NCBI GenBank assembly: GCA_023413135.1
Contig: JAEZQK010000003.1
Coordinates: 1-12,564 of the forward strand
Reading direction: 5' to 3'
Source: Bacillota bacterium
GTDB lineage: Bacteria; Bacillota; Clostridia; Christensenellales; Aristaeellaceae
Length of the DNA stretch: 12,564 nucleotides
Shown here piece by piece: positions 5,564-12,493 of the stretch. The translations under genes were made by a program, and so were the position numbers. Each line of letters starts with the position of its first letter. Position 1 is the stretch's first letter. The notes below the pieces were generated by a model, which saw only the letters and a program-made list of their open reading frames with translations, searched no databases and was not told the origin of the DNA.

Positions 5564-8095
5564 ATGATGAAAGAGTTTATGAATGGCCTTACATTAAATG
5601 CTGCCTTGCTTTTGATCATATGCGTCATTTTCATCACCTTATATATGCGGTATTGGAAAAGGAAGAGCATATTCAGCTTTGTTCTGGGCATTATTATCGG
5701 ATTGGTTGGAATAGCGCTTCTATACAGTACGGTGGATGTGAGGCCGGGAGTTGTTCTTGATACCCGTTCCATTCTTATCAGCACAGCCGGAATGTTTTTT
5801 GGTTTTATCCCTACCGTCATCGGTACCGTGATCATATGCGTATACAGGGCGTTCCTTGGCGGACCTGGTGTATACGCGGGCATATTCATAACCGTTTCCT
5901 CGGCGGCAGTCGGGCTTCTGTGGAGAAAGCTTCGCTGGGTAAAGATTCAAACAAATAAGAAAAAGTGGCTGGAGTTTTACCTGTTTGGCTTAGTTACCCA
6001 TACCGCCATGCTTGTCTGTGTATTGGCCTTGCCCTTTGATATGATCGTTCCGGCATACAAAGCCATCGGCCTGCCTGTCATGATTGCTTTTCCGGTTGTA
6101 TCGGTGATGGTGTGCATGGTGATTTACGATATGATTGCAAGGATCGATTTGAAGGAAGAACTGGAGGAGAGCGACCTGTATTTAAGAACGGTCATTGAGC
6201 AGGCGCCGCTGGGGATTTCCATTGCAAATAGCACGAAAACCATATTGATCAACAGCAAGTTTGAGAAAATCGTCGGCAGGTCCAGAAGTGAAATTGAAAA
6301 GCTCAGCTGGGAGGATTATACCCATCCGGATGATATTGAAGAGGATAAAAAGCAGTTTGCAAGGCTGCTATCCGGTGAAATAGACAGTTATTCCATGGAC
6401 AAAAGATACTTGAAGCCCGATGGATCCGTTGTCTGGGCGCACTTGGTTATTGCTACGTTCAGGATCTATGGCCGCAATCAAGGCCAGTACCTTTGCATGG
6501 CGCAGGAAATAACCGATACCGTCATGGCCAGGGAGGATCTTCAAAGAAGTGAAGCAAAATACAAAGCGCTTTATCAGGAGTATGAGGCAAAGCAGGCTTT
6601 ATTGGTTTGCCTTCTGAATTCGATACCTGACATGATCTTCTATAAGGATAAGAACAGCCGGTATCTGGGCTGCAACCGTGCCTTCGAGAATTATACGGGG
6701 CTCAAGGAAGCTGATATTGTTGGAAAGAGCGTTTATAACCTTTTTGAAAAACAAATGGCGGATTGGTACAGGGAATCGGATATGGGAGCGGTCCAGACAA
6801 AGGAACCGCAGAAGTTGGAAGAGCATGTCATAACGCCTGATGGAAGCATCGTATTTTTTGATACGGTGAAAACCCCATATTGTGATACGAATGGGAACAT
6901 ACTGGGCATGGTAGGAATCAGCAGGGATATAAATGAGAGAAAAAGAAAGGAAAAAGAAATCCAATATCTAAGCTTCCATGACGCGTTGACCGGGCTTTAT
7001 AACCGGGCCTTTTTCGAAAGAGAAAAGATACGCCTGGATACCCCCGCCGGCATGCCCCTGTCCGTCATCACGGGCGACATCAACGGTTTGAAGCTGATCA
7101 ACGACGCCTTTGGCCATGATGAAGGGGACCGGATTTTGCAGGCTGTGGCCAATATCATAAAGTCTTGCGCAAGAGAGAGCGATATTGCGGCCAGAATAGG
7201 CGGTGACGAGTTTAGCCTGCTACTTCCCAATACCGGTGAAACGGCGGCAAAAGAGATGATGGAGCAAATCAAGAACGCATGTGACAACCAATCCATGCAG
7301 ATACCGACAGAATTGTCGTTTGCCAGCCTGTCGCTGGGCTGCGCGACAAAACACCATGGGAATGAATTGCTGGAAAAGATAATGAAGACAGCGGAACAGC
7401 TGATGTATCAGCGGAAATTGCTGGCGCATAAAAGCCTTCACAGCACCATTATCACTTCCATCAAGACTGCGCTGATGGAAAAGGATTACGAGACAAGGGA
7501 GCATTGCGACAGGCTTGCCGATTTATCCAGGCAATTGGGAAAGCAGCTGGGCCTGAAGGAGGAAGACCTCATCGCTTTGGAGCTACTGTCGGAGCTGCAT
7601 GATATCGGGAAAATAAGCGTTGATACGAACATATTGACAAAGACCGGAGCTTTGACATCGGAGGAATGGGCTGAAATCAAAAAGCATCCGGAGGCGGGGT
7701 ACAGGATCGCCAAAACCGTTCCCGAATTGAGCCAGATAGCGGAATATATCCTTGCCCACCATGAGCGGTGGGATGGAAAGGGATATCCCCAAGGCTTGAA
7801 GGGAGAAAGCATACCGCTTCTGTCCCGGATCATTGCCGTTGTAGACTCCTTTGATGCCATGACGAATGACCGGGCCTACAGGAAAGCAAAAAGCGTGAGC
7901 GAAGCAACCCTGGAGATAGAGCGGGAAGCGGGCAAACAGTTTGACCCGGTGATTGCGCAGGTGTTTGTGGAAAAGGTGATATATTCTATTCAAGGAAGCG
8001 ATGATCTCAGCATGCGTGTTCGGGGGCAGAGTACACCTCCAGCAGGAAATACTCCGGTATCACCTGCCCCAGGGGATCCACGTATTGGTCGATGA
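5564..8095 (+). CDS. 5TM sensor, PAS-PAS-GGDEF-HD-GYP cyclic-di-GMP enzyme
   Basis: This 843-aa protein starts at ATG 5564 or the adjacent ATG 5567; the ribosome binding site (GGGG at 5553) is weak. Residues 9-190 hold hydrophobic helices with VLDTRSILISTAG and YRAFLGGPGVYAG, the LytS-type 5TM receptor (5TMR_LYT) pattern. PAS domains occupy about 205-320 and 345-460. A GGDEF domain (470-625) has FHDALTGLYNR, RIGGDEF (active site 546-550) and RESD (537-540), an inhibitory I-site at the correct five-residue distance. HD-GYP (640-810) is complete: HD 679-680, H708, HH 732-733, GYP 740-742, D761 and D764. It can probably both make and degrade cyclic di-GMP in response to a membrane signal and a PAS signal. 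The last 30 or so residues (from SDDLSMRV) are proline-rich and read antisense to the next gene, so they may be a recent extension. Confidence 0.92.
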   Translation: MMKEFMNGLTLNAALLLIICVIFITLYMRYWKRKSIFSFVLGIIIGLVGIALLYSTVDVRPGVVLDTRSILISTAGMFFGFIPTVIGTVIICVYRAFLGGPGVYAGIFITVSSAAVGLLWRKLRWVKIQTNKKKWLEFYLFGLVTHTAMLVCVLALPFDMIVPAYKAIGLPVMIAFPVVSVMVCMVIYDMIARIDLKEELEESDLYLRTVIEQAPLGISIANSTKTILINSKFEKIVGRSRSEIEKLSWEDYTHPDDIEEDKKQFARLLSGEIDSYSMDKRYLKPDGSVVWAHLVIATFRIYGRNQGQYLCMAQEITDTVMAREDLQRSEAKYKALYQEYEAKQALLVCLLNSIPDMIFYKDKNSRYLGCNRAFENYTGLKEADIVGKSVYNLFEKQMADWYRESDMGAVQTKEPQKLEEHVITPDGSIVFFDTVKTPYCDTNGNILGMVGISRDINERKRKEKEIQYLSFHDALTGLYNRAFFEREKIRLDTPAGMPLSVITGDINGLKLINDAFGHDEGDRILQAVANIIKSCARESDIAARIGGDEFSLLLPNTGETAAKEMMEQIKNACDNQSMQIPTELSFASLSLGCATKHHGNELLEKIMKTAEQLMYQRKLLAHKSLHSTIITSIKTALMEKDYETREHCDRLADLSRQLGKQLGLKEEDLIALELLSELHDIGKISVDTNILTKTGALTSEEWAEIKKHPEAGYRIAKTVPELSQIAEYILAHHERWDGKGYPQGLKGESIPLLSRIIAVVDSFDAMTNDRAYRKAKSVSEATLEIEREAGKQFDPVIAQVFVEKVIYSIQGSDDLSMRVRGQSTPPAGNTPVSPAPGDPRIGR

Positions 8096-8834
8096 TGGCC
8101 TGCCATTCCTCCGCGGTGATGGGGGTCAAGCCGGCGGTATCTTCGGTTATCAGCACAGTCAGGCCCTTATAATGGTCGCCGTATGGCACGATCTGCTCGT
8201 TTTCAAGTTCGGCGTACTCTTCCTTTTGGGCGGCTTCGTTCCAGTCGGTATACAGGCCGTTTTCCAGCACAAGCGCGCCGCCGCCCTTAGGCAGGGTGTA
8301 AAACAGCTCCGTCACGATCCCCATATGCGACCACCGGCGGCTGACGGCCAATTCATACAGCGAAATGTCTTCCCGTGCATTTTCCTTTTGCAAAACGGAT
8401 ACCGGCTTTGAATCCACCAGGGCGTACACCCCGAATACGCCTTCCTCATAGGGGGTGCCTAAGTCGGACACAATGATGAACAGTTCCGGGATATAGTCGC
8501 CATTGATGTCTTCCAGGGAAAAGTACAGCTTTGCCTGGTTGATGTCTATGCCGAGCCCCGCCATGTCCGGGCCTTCATCCTTGGCCTTGCATAGGAACGA
8601 ATCCCCGATCAGATCTTCATCGTAAACGGTGAAGCCGCTTGCTTCAAAGGCCGCATAGGCTTCGATAATCGGTTTGAACGCCTCATGGAACTTACGCTGC
8701 ATCTCATCTTCGTCGGGCGCCAATGGGAAGGTGGGTTCCGCGGCCAAAGCCGGGCCCAGGATGGCTGCTGCAACCAGCACCATTGCCATCCATACCGTGA
8801 TAAACCGCTTCATACCGCCTTTGGTTGTGAACAT
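8007..8834 (-). CDS. Secreted protein of unknown function
   Basis: This 275-aa protein starts at ATG 8834, with GGGAGGG eight bases upstream. A later ATG (MKRF) has a ribosome binding site too close to use. A signal peptide is clear: the basic segment KGGMKR, then a hydrophobic core (WMAMVLVAAAILGPAL), with cleavage likely after ALAA at residue 32. The mature protein is acidic. Residues 107-120 (LEDINGDYIPELFI) match the D-x-N-G-D-x-x-P-E-L pattern found in secreted FG-GAP or EF-hand-like calcium-binding loops. No catalytic motif, lipobox cysteine or cell-wall anchor was found. The gene is convergent with, and overlaps by 89 bp, the GGDEF/HD-GYP gene. I do not recognise the family and give no function. 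Confidence 0.75.
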   Translation of the reverse strand: MFTTKGGMKRFITVWMAMVLVAAAILGPALAAEPTFPLAPDEDEMQRKFHEAFKPIIEAYAAFEASGFTVYDEDLIGDSFLCKAKDEGPDMAGLGIDINQAKLYFSLEDINGDYIPELFIIVSDLGTPYEEGVFGVYALVDSKPVSVLQKENAREDISLYELAVSRRWSHMGIVTELFYTLPKGGGALVLENGLYTDWNEAAQKEEYAELENEQIVPYGDHYKGLTVLITEDTAGLTPITAEEWQAIIDQYVDPLGQVIPEYFLLEVYSAPEHAC

Positions 8835-8937
8835 GAGTTATTCCCTCCCCTGTTTTTCCAGCCGCCGATCATTGATTTCTTTTCTTTTATTCCAGAATAA
8901 AGCATATTTTGGTTATCATTTCTATAGACGGCGGATG

Positions 8938-8959
8938 GCGGAATATGTTCCGCTTTTTT
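8938..8959 (+). terminator. Rho-independent terminator, plus strand
   Basis: GCGGAA, loop TATG and TTCCGC form a perfect 6-bp stem followed by six T residues (8954-8959). The T-tract makes it plus-strand. No plus-strand gene ends nearby; the closest, the GGDEF/HD-GYP gene, stops 840 bases away. It may stop read-through transcription that runs antisense to the secreted-protein gene. Confidence 0.75.
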
Positions 8960-9065
8960 GTATCAAAAGCGATATGCAGGGGAAATGCATGTATAATAAT
9001 ATAGTGAGCCGCCTGGGGGAAAACAGATAATTCTGTGTAAATGAGACAGAAAGAAAAGCATATCG

Positions 9066-9094
9066 GCAGCCGCAGCATGAAGTGTTGCGGCTGC
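9066..9094. repeat. 12-bp stem hairpin, possible weak terminator of the small minus-strand gene
   Basis: GCAGCCGCAGCA (9066-9077), loop TGAAG, and TGTTGCGGCTGC (9083-9094) pair along 12 positions with one G-T wobble. On the minus strand a T-rich stretch (TTTTCTTTC) follows after about six bases. It might therefore end transcription of the small ORF that stops at 9149, but the spacing is imperfect. Confidence 0.4.
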
Positions 9095-9148
9095 TTATGC
9101 AACGAAGGTATCTAAAGAATCATCATATCTTTGAACTATTCTTTTTTG

Positions 9149-9325
9149 TCAACACAGAGAACTGTCCCCTGTGCTCTTGTCAAGATTTTTAACAAATGAC
9201 CGAAGCTGGCCGATGGACTCGAATTTCACTCCGCTTTGCTCGATAGACTCTTGTATGACAGGGGACAGCGACATGAAAAACCCTTTCATTTCGGGATCTG
9301 TAAATGGATTTTTTTCGCCGGGCAT
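9149..9325 (-). CDS. Small hypothetical protein, C-terminus formed by a REP-like repeat
   Basis: This 58-aa ORF has an excellent ribosome binding site, GGAGGTGA, five bases before ATG 9325-9323. Translation reads MPGEKNPFTDPEMKGFF, continues as a short mixed-charge helical protein (SPVIQESIEQSG; QLRSFVKNL), and ends GDSSLC. The last residues and the stop codon come from REP copy A (9153-9173), so the natural C-terminus has probably been lost. No signal peptide or membrane segment. I do not recognise the family. The strong ribosome binding site argues that it is or was a real gene. Confidence 0.5.
   Translation of the reverse strand: MPGEKNPFTDPEMKGFFMSLSPVIQESIEQSGVKFESIGQLRSFVKNLDKSTGDSSLC
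9153..9173 (-). repeat. REP-like palindrome, copy A
   Basis: CACAGAGAACTGTCCCCTGTG, 21 bases with CACAG/CTGTG inverted ends. It shares its core with copies B, C and D and lies in the same orientation as B. It covers the 3' end of the small ORF at 9149-9325. Confidence 0.75.
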
Positions 9326-9699
9326 AAAAATCACCTCCATAAGAAGTATCTGCCGGAATATCAACTTTATTCAATGCGGAAGCAGGCAGCGGAGACGACA
9401 ATTGCCAAGGAAGGCAGAGCTGATTCTTTTCTGCCAGCACGGAGAACCGTCCCTTGTGCTGACTAAAATGCATTTAAAAACGTGACCTAATTCTCTTGAG
9501 GGAAGGGAATCGGTTCTATACATTGCAAAACGAAAATTCTTAAAGGATTGTCAGTTGGCTTGGCGAAATACCGAGCTGGTGTTCCTGGTGAAAAGAACCA
9601 TCTATCAAGCTGGCAGTAAGAAACATTCGATAATTGTATATAAATATCTGAAAGGGGAAATAATGGGATATACTCCCTGATGATTGTTTTGAGGTGCTT
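9326..9699. other. Spacer of 374 bases with REP copy B and a possible leader ORF
   Basis: No gene of useful length was found. The spacer contains REP copy B (9438-9458), an imperfect GGCAGA/TCTGCC hairpin just before it, and, close to the CBO0543 gene, a TATAAA at 9639-9644 without a clear -35 box. At 9663 an ATG preceded by AAGGGG opens a five-codon ORF (MGYTP) ending at 9680, about 20 bases before the next gene. Confidence 0.4.
9438..9458 (-). repeat. REP-like palindrome, copy B
   Basis: CACGGAGAACCGTCCCTTGTG, 21 bases, flanked by AG and CT that extend the palindrome (AGCAC/GTGCT). The core GAACCGTCCC is identical to the reverse complement of copy C. Confidence 0.75.
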
Positions 9700-10212
9700 A
9701 TGCTATATACAATCGCTGTTATGCTAGTTCATATCGGTGTTTTTTATTTTACAGGCACATGGAAGCGTTGGAAAGAGTATTACTCAACAGCTCTCTTTGT
9801 TGTTATTGGAGATTTTTCTTATAATATACTTTTTTGTGAACGGTTTTTATGGAGATACAATACATTACTAGATCATAGAATAGCTGATATGGCCTATGCC
9901 CTAACAGCTTTCCCTTATGCTACAATGTTGTTTTTAAGATACTATCCGAAAGGTCTAGTAAAAGAAGGGCTGTATGTATTCCTGTGGACTGCTGTATATT
10001 TAATCATTGAAAGTATCTCATGTCATATAGGTAACTTTATTCATTATGGCGATTGGAATATGTACTGGTCTGCAGTTATATATTTTTTTGCTTTTATATT
10101 GATACGAATTCATTATAAAAACCCACTTATTGCATGGCCCATATCACTTTGCTTTGCCATTGCAATGTTGATCATTTTCAAGCAACCTTTTCATCTTTCT
10201 TGTTTTCAATAG
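9700..10212 (+). CDS. CBO0543-family integral membrane protein
   Basis: The protein is about 170 aa. I use ATG 9700, three bases after GAGGTG (9691-9696). GTG 9694 is in frame but overlaps that site, and the frame is closed at 9661. It starts with a hydrophobic helix, then TGTWKRWKEYYSTALFVVIG, a hallmark of the CBO0543 family of Firmicutes membrane proteins. Four or five hydrophobic helices follow, with conserved-looking LRYYPKG and HYKNPLIAWPISL segments. The family's function is not established. The gene is visibly richer in A and T than its surroundings and lies between oppositely oriented REP copies, so it may have been acquired separately. No partner gene is adjacent. Confidence 0.75.
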   Translation: MLYTIAVMLVHIGVFYFTGTWKRWKEYYSTALFVVIGDFSYNILFCERFLWRYNTLLDHRIADMAYALTAFPYATMLFLRYYPKGLVKEGLYVFLWTAVYLIIESISCHIGNFIHYGDWNMYWSAVIYFFAFILIRIHYKNPLIAWPISLCFAIAMLIIFKQPFHLSCFQ

Positions 10213-10280
10213 ATTCCCGTAAAAAGCTTACCAAAACGGCCTTCGGCACTGCTGTTTTCTTACATAATAGAGAGTGGCAA

Positions 10281-10428
10281 CTATACTGCTTCAGCTACAA
10301 TTTCATCCATAGCAACGGCCATGATACCACTGATATCAGCACTATCGGATACCCAAGCTTCACGTGCCTCCTTGGGGAGAATCACCGACATACGGTCATG
10401 GATGTAACGGATACCGGGCGCTGCATAA
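10281..10428 (-). pseudogene. Remnant of an SRAP (HMCES/YedK-like) gene
   Basis: On the minus strand the translation contains AAPGIRYIHDRMSVILPKEA and EAWVSDSADISGIMAV, then stops at 10283-10281. The segment I-H-D-R-M-x-V-I-L-P is the conserved C-terminal signature of SOS response-associated peptidase proteins, which crosslink to abasic sites in single-stranded DNA. The N-terminal two thirds, including the catalytic Cys2, are missing. Similarity begins right beside REP copy C (10429). The remnant has no start or ribosome binding site of its own and is unlikely to be functional. The assignment rests mainly on the HDRM block. Confidence 0.55.
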
Positions 10429-10449
10429 CACAAGGGACGGTTCTGTGTG
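10429..10449 (+). repeat. REP-like palindrome, copy C
   Basis: CACAAGGGACGGTTCTGTGTG, 21 bases, in the opposite orientation to copies A and B and the same orientation as copy D. It lies 58 bases upstream of the RAYT start codon and marks the broken end of the SRAP remnant. Confidence 0.75.
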
Positions 10450-10479
10450 TTGACGAGAGTGAGGAGTATACGATACACT
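10450..10479 (+). promoter_or_regulatory. Possible promoter of the RAYT gene
   Basis: TTGACG (10450-10455), five of six matches, touches the edge of REP copy C and is followed after 18 bases by TACACT (10474-10479), four of six. A transcript from here would begin inside the hairpin region before the transposase gene. Confidence 0.35.
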
Positions 10480-10504
10480 CACCTTAACAAGAGGGGAGTG
10501 TATC
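10472..10504 (+). promoter_or_regulatory. Hairpin overlapping the RAYT ribosome binding site
   Basis: GATACACTC (10472-10480) pairs perfectly with GAGTGTATC (10496-10504). The ribosome binding site GAGGGGAG (10491-10498) lies partly in the loop and partly in the 3' arm, three to ten bases before ATG 10508. The 5' arm can alternatively pair with GTGAG...AGTAT (from 10460). Such a stem could limit translation of the transposase, as in IS200-type elements. Confidence 0.5.
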
Positions 10505-10507
10505 CTT

Positions 10508-10942
10508 ATGCCCAGAGGAGCACGGAAACAAAGCAAAACGAATGTATATCATATTATGCTGCGCGGGAACGGACAGCAACAGATATTCTAGGATGATCAA
10601 GACAATGATCACTTTCTTGAGATACTGAGCGCAGGCAAGGCGACGGGCGGTTTTGAGGTGTACGCCTATTGCCTGATGGGCAACCATGTGCATCTGCTGA
10701 TGCGGACGGATGAGAATGATGAGCCCATGGGCCAGATCTTCCGGCGGATTTGCGCGCAATATGTGTATTGGTATAACGGCAAATATGAACGGGTCGGACA
10801 CTTGTTTCAGGACCGGTTCCGGAGCGAGCCCATTGAAAACGATGCATATCTGCTTTCTGTACTGCGGTATATTCATCAAAATCCGGTGAAAGCAGGGATG
10901 GTGCATGACATGGCTGACTATCCCTACAGCAGCTACGCGTGA
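10508..10942 (+). pseudogene. RAYT-type (Y1/IS200-like) transposase, interrupted and truncated
   Basis: The reading frame from ATG 10508 to TGA 10942 translates as MPRGARKQSKTNVYHIMLRG, then has a TAG at 10589-10591 (codon 28) where the family usually has glutamate before D-x-x-D. After it come GNHVHLLM (HUH motif, His60 and His62), YVYWYNGKYERVGHLFQDRF (the catalytic tyrosine lies in this segment) and LRYIHQNPVKAGMV, all typical of REP-associated tyrosine transposases. These cut and rejoin single-stranded DNA at hairpins. The frame ends at SSYA, two bases before REP copy D, whereas many Firmicutes relatives are considerably longer, so the C-terminus appears lost too. One G-to-T change would explain the amber codon. 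An internal GTG at 10658 could start a short HUH fragment, but it is unlikely to be functional. Confidence 0.8.
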
Positions 10943-10944
10943 AA

Positions 10945-10954
10945 CACAGGGGAC
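10945..10954 (+). repeat. REP-like palindrome, copy D, left half
   Basis: CACAGGGGAC matches the first ten bases of the REP repeat in the orientation of copy C. The following bases are the IS1182 left end. The sequence resumes with GGTTC at 12560-12564, so copy D was split by the insertion. Confidence 0.7.
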
Positions 10955-10973
10955 GTCAGACTGTGTCAAAACC

Positions 10974-11002
10974 TTGAAAAAATAGACAATTTATGATATA
11001 AT
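10974..11002 (+). promoter_or_regulatory. Promoter of the IS1182 transposase
   Basis: TTGAAA (10974-10979), exactly 17 bases, then a perfect TATAAT (10997-11002). The -35 box begins three bases inside the left terminal repeat. The ribosome binding site GGAGGGTGAGG (11019-11029) precedes ATG 11035. Confidence 0.75.
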
Positions 11003-11034
11003 AACCATAGCAAAACCCGGAGGGTGAGGCGGCT

Positions 11035-12384
11035 ATGGGATATGTGGAAGGGACAAACCGTGATCAAGTAGTGATAGTAGCGCTTGACGAAATGGTGTCC
11101 GCGACCAGTATGGTACGGATAATCGACCGTTTTGTTGAAGCGGTAGATCTCGTGCAATTGGGGTTCACCCATGCAACCCCCGCGCAAAACGGAAGGCCGT
11201 GTTATTCCCCAACCCCAATGACAAAGCTATATTTGTACGGCTACGAAGAAGGCATCCGCTCCTCCCGGAAGCTGGAAAAAGAAACATACCGGAATATTGA
11301 GGTCATGTGGCTGGTGAACGGCCTTACACCTGACCACAAGACCATAGCGGAATTCAGGAGAAAAAACATCAGGCCACTTCAAAAGCTGTTCCATGAGTTT
11401 GTGAAACTATGCAGGTCATGGGACCTGATAGGCGGGGAACTCATCGCCGCAGACGGGACGAAGATCAAGGCAAGCAACAACAAAAAGATGAACTTCAGCC
11501 GAAAAAAGCTTGATGCCCGGCTAGCTCATATTGATGAGCAGATAGAAAAATACTTCAACGACATGGAAGAAACAGACCGGCGGGAGGATACCGTCGTACC
11601 GGATGAGCTTAAGAACCTGCTGGAACGAAAGGATCTGTACGAAAGCAATCGGGCCAGGCTGAATGAAAGCGGAGAAAACGAGATATCCGTCGTGGATCCG
11701 GATGCGCGGCTGATGGGAAATAATCGCGGTGGTGTGGACATGGCGTACAACGTACAAAGCGCGGTAGATGCCAAACACGACCTGATCGTGGAATATGACG
11801 TTTCCACCAATCCCTCGGACCAGAATCAGCTGGGCAGCATGGTCAAAAAAGTGAAACGCCGGTTAAAACTCAAACGCTTTACTGTCGTAGCCGACAAGGG
11901 CTATTACAACGGAGAAGATCTGCAGCGCGTCAAGAAGTATAAAGTCAAAGCTATAGTAGCCAAACAAAAGCCCTCCAACCCCAAAGAGCAGCCCGCTGAT
12001 TTCCATACTGAGCATTTCATCTATGATCCCACATCAGATACATACACCTGCCCGATGGGAAAGGTCCTTCACCCTCACGGCCTAAAAAAACCAGGGCGGC
12101 GAAAGTATTTTAGCAAGGAAGCCTGTGCAGACTGCCCCCACAGAAATCAGTGTATTAGCGGCAAGCGTCCATACCGCACTGTGACGCGCGGCGAGTACAG
12201 CAAAATCTACGAGGAAACGGATAAGCGGACACAGGAAAATATGGCGATCTACAAACGCCGGCAGCAAATCGTTGAGCATCCGTTCGGGACAATCAAACAC
12301 ACGATGCATGGAAACCATTTCTTGCTTCGCACACGAAGGAAGGTGCGGGCAGAAGTTGCGTTACTCTTTTGGGATACGATATGA
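11035..12384 (+). CDS. IS1182-family transposase, frameshifted near its C-terminus
   Basis: A 449-aa DDE transposase. The N-terminal domain includes CYSPTPMTKLYLYGYEEGIR and SSRKLEKETYRNIEVMWL, typical of IS1182. The catalytic residues are probably D140 (AADGTKIKAS), D287 (VVADKGYYNG) and about E414 (EHPFGTIKH). A coiled region (155-210) and a cysteine cluster (CPMGKVL; CADCPHRNQC) lie between. The product ends LLFWDTI. From the run of four T residues at 12367-12370, one extra T would let the frame continue as LGYDMKRLKNILGFKVMIKR to TAG 12449, the usual family ending. About 27 residues are therefore lost through an apparent one-base deletion. The enzyme may be inactive, or the run may be a sequencing error. 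It is transcribed from its own promoter. Confidence 0.9.
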   Translation: MGYVEGTNRDQVVIVALDEMVSATSMVRIIDRFVEAVDLVQLGFTHATPAQNGRPCYSPTPMTKLYLYGYEEGIRSSRKLEKETYRNIEVMWLVNGLTPDHKTIAEFRRKNIRPLQKLFHEFVKLCRSWDLIGGELIAADGTKIKASNNKKMNFSRKKLDARLAHIDEQIEKYFNDMEETDRREDTVVPDELKNLLERKDLYESNRARLNESGENEISVVDPDARLMGNNRGGVDMAYNVQSAVDAKHDLIVEYDVSTNPSDQNQLGSMVKKVKRRLKLKRFTVVADKGYYNGEDLQRVKKYKVKAIVAKQKPSNPKEQPADFHTEHFIYDPTSDTYTCPMGKVLHPHGLKKPGRRKYFSKEACADCPHRNQCISGKRPYRTVTRGEYSKIYEETDKRTQENMAIYKRRQQIVEHPFGTIKHTMHGNHFLLRTRRKVRAEVALLFWDTI

Positions 12385-12451
12385 AACGGTTGAAAAATAT
12401 CCTGGGATTTAAGGTAATGATAAAGAGGTTGGATGCCCTCATTGCATAGCC

Positions 12452-12493
12452 CGCTGCAGCTTTTTTTACTGCAGCGTCCATTTTGCTTTTTTT
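12452..12493 (+). terminator. Terminator-like hairpin after the IS1182 transposase
   Basis: CGCTGCAG (12452-12459) and CTGCAGCG (12469-12476) form a perfect 8-bp stem with a T-rich nine-base loop. T-rich sequence follows, with seven T residues at 12487-12493. It lies just past the ancestral stop codon (12447-12449) and probably ends the transposase transcript. Confidence 0.6.

Larger units (their letters stand above)
8835..9148. other. Gene-free spacer of 314 bases
   Basis: I see no convincing gene here. The spacer holds a canonical terminator (8938-8959), a TATAAT-like sequence at 8992-8997 without a good -35 box, and a 12-bp hairpin at 9066-9094. No strong promoter for the secreted-protein gene was found on the minus strand. 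Confidence 0.5.

Noticed and set aside
8001..8411. Plus-strand ORF opposite the secreted-protein gene
   Set aside because: No ribosome binding site, no recognisable family; the minus-strand gene has a signal peptide and strong ribosome site.
8974..9030. 18-codon plus-strand ORF starting MQGKCMYNN
   Set aside because: No ribosome binding site before the ATG and the TATAAT lies inside it, so translation is unlikely.
9254..9266. CAGGGGACAG resembling the REP core inside the small minus-strand ORF
   Set aside because: Only the short core matches, the palindromic ends are missing, and it encodes part of the SLSPVIQES segment; likely chance.
9540..9615. Short open stretch reading KGLSVGLAKYRAGVPGEKN as a gene remnant
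   Set aside because: Too short, no start with a ribosome binding site, and no family recognised; its PGEKN match to the small ORF at 9325 is probably chance.
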